Shown here: positions 15,041-17,290 of the stretch, piece by piece | Layout: every line of letters begins with the position of its first letter | Position numbering within the stretch: the stretch's first letter is position 1 | Assembly (NCBI GenBank): GCA_003524305.1 | Contig: DQHW01000003.1 | Span: 84,063 to 101,352, forward strand | Length of the DNA stretch: 17,290 bases | Source of the DNA: Anaerolineaceae bacterium | GTDB lineage: Bacteria; Chloroflexota; Anaerolineae; Anaerolineales; Anaerolineaceae | Reading direction: 5' to 3' | Position numbers and translations under genes: made by a program | The notes under the pieces: model-generated | What the model was told of the DNA's origin: nothing | What the model saw: only the letters and a program-made list of their open reading frames with translations | Databases searched by the model: none

Positions 15041-15807
15041 TTCTTGTTTTTCCCGAAAATGAGAAAACCCAGTCCAATCAATAATCCACAGAAACTGCCG
15101 GCAAGCGTGGAAATATTCATTTTTAGCAACACCGGACTTGTTGGAAGATAAGCATCTTCCGTGATTTCAGTGCTGATATTTGAGAGTAATATTGCATCTG
15201 GTAAATTAGTCAATTTTTCTGATGAAGAAGTTTGAGCCAAGACCTCACGTATGCTTGCCAGGTTATCGGTCGTACAGAAACCAGATGCCGGTTCAACGAT
15301 CACGGTTTGGCTGAAACAATTTTGCAGCGCAAGTTGAGCAGAGCGCATCGCAAGGATTTCTTGAGTTTTTATATGAAATTGGGTTAATGCTTCATCAGCT
15401 TCATCCACCCAAATTTGGGTTAAAGTTTGTGCCGTCTGTGGGTCGTTGTCGCGGACTGTTAAGTCCCAGCGGTAGCCCTGTCTGGCTTTGGTAAATCGAG
15501 CATTGATTATTTCATCATTGAGCTTAATCCCCAAAGCAGCGGCTTTTTCTTTAACGGCATCCATCACCGCACTGGAACTTATTTCGTCCCCGACTACTGA
15601 AATTAACACATCTTCTTGTGCTTCGTTAATCCTGCCAGCGTAGGCAAAATCGATGGAGGTTGTTATGGAAGCTTGTGATTCATAAACCGGTTGTTGAAGC
15701 TTTACTGCCAACATACCGGCGACTCCGCCAGCAATCATGATCAATATGACCAACCACCACCAGCGAATCACGCGTTTAATAATTTCAGAAGGGATAACAT
15801 CTTCCAT
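15037..15807 (-). CDS. Wzz-like polysaccharide chain-length determinant protein
   Basis: The ATG at 15807 gives 256 residues and is chosen over the ATG at 15825 because GGAGGAG lies 6 nt before it. The protein has the two-span Wzz layout: a first span after IKRVIRWWWLVILIMIAGGVAG (11-32), an extracellular part starting YESQASITTS, and a last span preceded by LPTSPVLL (221-228), where Wzz proteins carry a Pro-rich motif. It ends soon after the second span (FLIFGKNKK) and has no Walker-type tyrosine kinase domain, so it is of the short Wzz form. Two Cys residues in the external part (CFSQ.. and FCTT) could form a disulfide. It would set chain length together with the polymerase encoded by the overlapping next gene. 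Confidence 0.82.
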   Translation of the reverse strand: MEDVIPSEIIKRVIRWWWLVILIMIAGGVAGMLAVKLQQPVYESQASITTSIDFAYAGRINEAQEDVLISVVGDEISSSAVMDAVKEKAAALGIKLNDEIINARFTKARQGYRWDLTVRDNDPQTAQTLTQIWVDEADEALTQFHIKTQEILAMRSAQLALQNCFSQTVIVEPASGFCTTDNLASIREVLAQTSSSEKLTNLPDAILLSNISTEITEDAYLPTSPVLLKMNISTLAGSFCGLLIGLGFLIFGKNKK

Positions 15808-15831
15808 GATAAACTCCTCCAGCATTCATTA

Positions 15832-15837
15832 ATTATA
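15832..15837 (-). promoter_or_regulatory. TATAAT box upstream of the Wzz-like gene
   Basis: A perfect TATAAT on the minus strand lies 24 nt before the start at 15807, just after the terminator of the upstream gene. There is no -35 box at 16-18 nt; that region is the terminator stem. It may be a weak promoter for the polysaccharide operon, or the operon may rely on read-through. Confidence 0.35.
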
Positions 15838-15844
15838 CTCGGAC

Positions 15845-15871
15845 AAAAAACCCGGCGCGAAGGCCGGGTTT
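15845..15871 (-). terminator. Intrinsic terminator after the secreted stalk protein
   Basis: AAACCCGGC (minus strand 15871-15863) pairs with GCCGGGTTT (15856-15848) over 9 bp with a 6-nt loop. Together with the last three stem bases, a run of six T follows on the minus strand (15850-15845). It ends transcription of the gene at 15895-16605 before the wzz operon. Confidence 0.85.
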
Positions 15872-15894
15872 GATATTTCATACCAGATCTGATG

Positions 15895-16605
15895 TTATTT
15901 TGCCTGGAAATTTATGATTTGCAGGTTCTTTGAGCAGGAACCATACGTATCAATTGAAATTGGTCCCAACACTTCAGTTCCAGTGGGACTGAATACCTGG
16001 ATGGTGAGAAGATCATTTGATTCGACGGGCGTTGTACCTAAAACGAATTCAAAACTACCTGGGCCGTAAGGCGTATTAGTCACCAAACCAGATAATCCGA
16101 TTTGGTTGACCGAAGCGCCATTATAAGTGCCTGAAATTTTCAAAATGTAATTGGTCAATGGAGCGCCGGTTTTACTTAATACCTGGCCTGCGACGCCCTG
16201 CCAATTGCATGCCGCTTCAGGATGGGCAAAGTTAACCGTGTAGACCGGGCTGCCTGTTTGAACTTCAAAAAGGTCCGTATTGGGGGTGGGAGTTGCAGTA
16301 GCAGTGGAAGTTGGGGTGCTTGTGGGCGTGGCAGTGGTCGTATTTGTTGCGGTTGCAGTTGCCGTCATCTCTTCGGTGGCTGTGGGGATTTCAGTACTGG
16401 TGGCCTCGCTGGTGGCAGTCAGTGCTTCTGTTTCTGTCGCCACAATGGTTTCGGTAGCGCCCACGGTCAGGGTAGATACCACCGTAGTCGTTATTGCGGC
16501 CGTTTCTGTTGGATCAGGATTGAGAAAATCGAAACCCTCACCAAATAATACAGTGAGTGCGGTTCCAGCAAGTAATATGACCAACAAAATAAATCGTTTT
16601 ACCAT
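15895..16605 (-). CDS. Secreted, membrane-anchored stalk protein with Thr-rich linker and beta-domain
   Basis: The 236-residue protein has a short N-terminal hydrophobic signal or anchor (VKRFILLVILLAGTALTVLF), then an 80-residue low-complexity linker (about 31-110) of Thr, Ala, Ser, Glu and Pro, ending TATATPTPNTD. The C-terminal part (about 118-236) looks like a single Ig- or carboxypeptidase-regulatory-like beta-sandwich: CNWQGVAGQVLSKTGAPLTNYILKI is its first half, and two Cys residues (CNW, GSCSK) may join its ends. Such Thr-rich stalks place a binding domain away from the cell surface and are often glycosylated. I do not know a ligand. The ribosome site GGAGGA lies 4 nt before the ATG. 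It has its own terminator and is divergent from the oxidoreductase at 16770. Confidence 0.8.
   Translation of the reverse strand: MVKRFILLVILLAGTALTVLFGEGFDFLNPDPTETAAITTTVVSTLTVGATETIVATETEALTATSEATSTEIPTATEEMTATATATNTTTATPTSTPTSTATATPTPNTDLFEVQTGSPVYTVNFAHPEAACNWQGVAGQVLSKTGAPLTNYILKISGTYNGASVNQIGLSGLVTNTPYGPGSFEFVLGTTPVESNDLLTIQVFSPTGTEVLGPISIDTYGSCSKNLQIINFQAK
16276..16515 (-). repeat. Low-complexity Thr/Ala/Pro-coding tract
   Basis: About 240 bp encode the Thr-rich stalk linker with degenerate repeats of Thr-Ala and Thr-Pro codons. Because of the bias, long open frames rich in Val and Gly appear on the opposite strand here; they are artefacts of composition. Confidence 0.75.
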
Positions 16606-16705
16606 AACGTCCTCCAGACACCATAAGTTCTAACCTGATAGGTGCATTTTTCATGCCAATGGATGATTTCAAGTCAGCCCGACTTCAATTCATCTGAGCT
16701 CACAA

Positions 16706-16725
16706 TTTGATTTGAAGAAATCAAA
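16706..16725. promoter_or_regulatory. Perfect inverted repeat in the divergent promoter region
   Basis: TTTGATTT (16706-16713) and AAATCAAA (16718-16725) flank GAAG, an 8-bp perfect inverted repeat. It lies 45 nt before the oxidoreductase start and 101 bp before the stalk gene start, so it could be an operator for one or both. The rest of 16606-16769 shows no gene. Confidence 0.4.
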
Positions 16726-16746
16726 ACTCCCCGTCCATTTATGGAA

Positions 16747-16752
16747 TATAAT
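16747..16752 (+). promoter_or_regulatory. TATAAT box before the zinc-type oxidoreductase
   Basis: A perfect TATAAT lies 17 nt before the ATG at 16770, leaving a leader of about 11 nt with the AAAGGTG ribosome site. No good -35 hexamer is seen at 17 nt (AAACTC). Confidence 0.4.
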
Positions 16753-16769
16753 TTGGGAAAGGTGAAAAT

Positions 16770-17290
16770 ATGAAGCAAATTCTGCAAAACATGCGAGATG
16801 GAAAGACCACCGTTGTAGACCTTCCTGTTCCTTCAGTAAAACGGAAAACCGCCCTGGTGCAAACCTGCAATTCATTGGTTTCTGCCGGCACCGAGCGGAT
16901 GCTGGTGGAATTCGCCGAAAAGAATTTGATCGGCAAAGCTTCTTCAAGACCTGACCTGGTAAAACAAGTACTCAGCAAAGCTCGCCGTGAGGGCCTGATC
17001 CCAACCATTGAGGCTGCCTTCAATAAATTGGATCAACCGATGGCGCTTGGCTATTCATCCTCAGGTGTTATTGTCGAAGTCGGAGAGGGGCTGCAAGGGT
17101 TCAAAACCAGCGACCGCGTGGCTTGCGGCGGCGGCGGATTCGCCGTTCATGCAGAATACGGCGTGGTTCCGCAAAATTTGCTCGTGCACCTGCCAGATAA
17201 TGTTGATTTTGAGTCCGCAGCTTTTACGACCCTGGGCGCCATTGCCTTGCAGGGTTTTAGATTGGCCCAACCGCAGCTTGGCGAAACAGT
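16770..17290 (+). CDS. Zinc-type alcohol dehydrogenase-like oxidoreductase, N-terminal part; cut by the window edge
   Basis: The ATG at 16770 follows an AAAGGTG site. 173 codons are visible and no stop is reached. The start MKQILQNMRDGKTTVVDLPV, followed by SLVSAGTERMLVEFAEKNLIGKA, GYSSSGVIVEVGEGLQGF and DRVACGGGGFAVHAEYGVVP, shows the GroES-like domain of zinc-dependent dehydrogenases. The SAGTERM segment replaces the usual catalytic zinc Cys region, so it may not bind catalytic zinc. In my memory this exact pattern belongs to the bi-domain oxidoreductases of exopolysaccharide loci, where an MDR part is fused to a Gfo/Idh/MocA part. The second half lies outside, so the fusion is inferred. 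It likely acts on a sugar or sugar-nucleotide and opens a polysaccharide gene set to the right. Confidence 0.85.
   Translation, partial: MKQILQNMRDGKTTVVDLPVPSVKRKTALVQTCNSLVSAGTERMLVEFAEKNLIGKASSRPDLVKQVLSKARREGLIPTIEAAFNKLDQPMALGYSSSGVIVEVGEGLQGFKTSDRVACGGGGFAVHAEYGVVPQNLLVHLPDNVDFESAAFTTLGAIALQGFRLAQPQLGET

Noticed and set aside
16222..16633. Val/Gly/Ser-rich plus-strand open frames opposite the stalk gene
   Set aside because: They are mirror images of the biased Thr/Ala codons of the minus-strand linker and have no ribosome sites.
1..17290. CRISPR arrays, insertion sequences, phage or toxin-antitoxin genes
   Set aside because: No regularly spaced repeats, transposase or integrase motifs, or typical small toxin pairs were found on either strand.

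Overview
The window looks like a chromosomal segment from an uncultured or environmental member of the Chloroflexota, probably class Anaerolineae. This is inference. It rests on RNase Y beside RecX, several small membrane proteins of a type I associate with that class, Thr/Ala/Pro-rich linkers in secreted proteins, and a terpenoid-cyclase-like toroid protein family I associate with it. I saw no rRNA, tRNA, CRISPR array, insertion sequence or phage gene.

Left part (1-3360, minus strand): the N-terminal part of an M24 (Xaa-Pro) peptidase, running off the left edge with its own promoter, follows a complete polar amino acid ABC importer. In transcription order the importer genes are binding lipoprotein, single permease and ATPase. 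A promoter at 3331-3359 precedes a leader of about 240 nt. The leader holds a long interrupted helix and an intrinsic terminator before the first gene, and one terminator arm can also pair with an upstream segment. This looks like a riboswitch or attenuator that I cannot place in a known class. A perfect hairpin sits between the binding-protein and permease genes.

Middle part (3361-11520): a plus-strand cytosolic alpha-toroid protein of unknown function starts near a 23-bp perfect palindrome and converges on the recX-rny pair, with a bidirectional terminator between. A 440-bp gap upstream of recX holds a possible small transcription unit on the minus strand. Then come plus-strand genes: two small membrane proteins, a PfkB-fold protein that has lost its catalytic aspartate, an M20 metallopeptidase overlapping it by 4 bp, a PAP2 membrane phosphatase and a YtxH-like protein. 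Two of these genes have a -10 box only 5-6 nt before the ATG, suggesting leaderless mRNAs.

Right part (11521-17290): a minus-strand envelope cluster. A secreted stalk-like protein with its own terminator is followed by a tightly overlapping set: a Wzz-like chain-length protein, an O-antigen ligase/Wzy-like polymerase, and a membrane-anchored zinc metalloprotease with a C-terminal beta-sandwich. Divergent from these is the start of a zinc-type oxidoreductase of the kind found in exopolysaccharide loci, cut by the right edge. Together they suggest a cell-surface polysaccharide locus with an unexpected protease partner.
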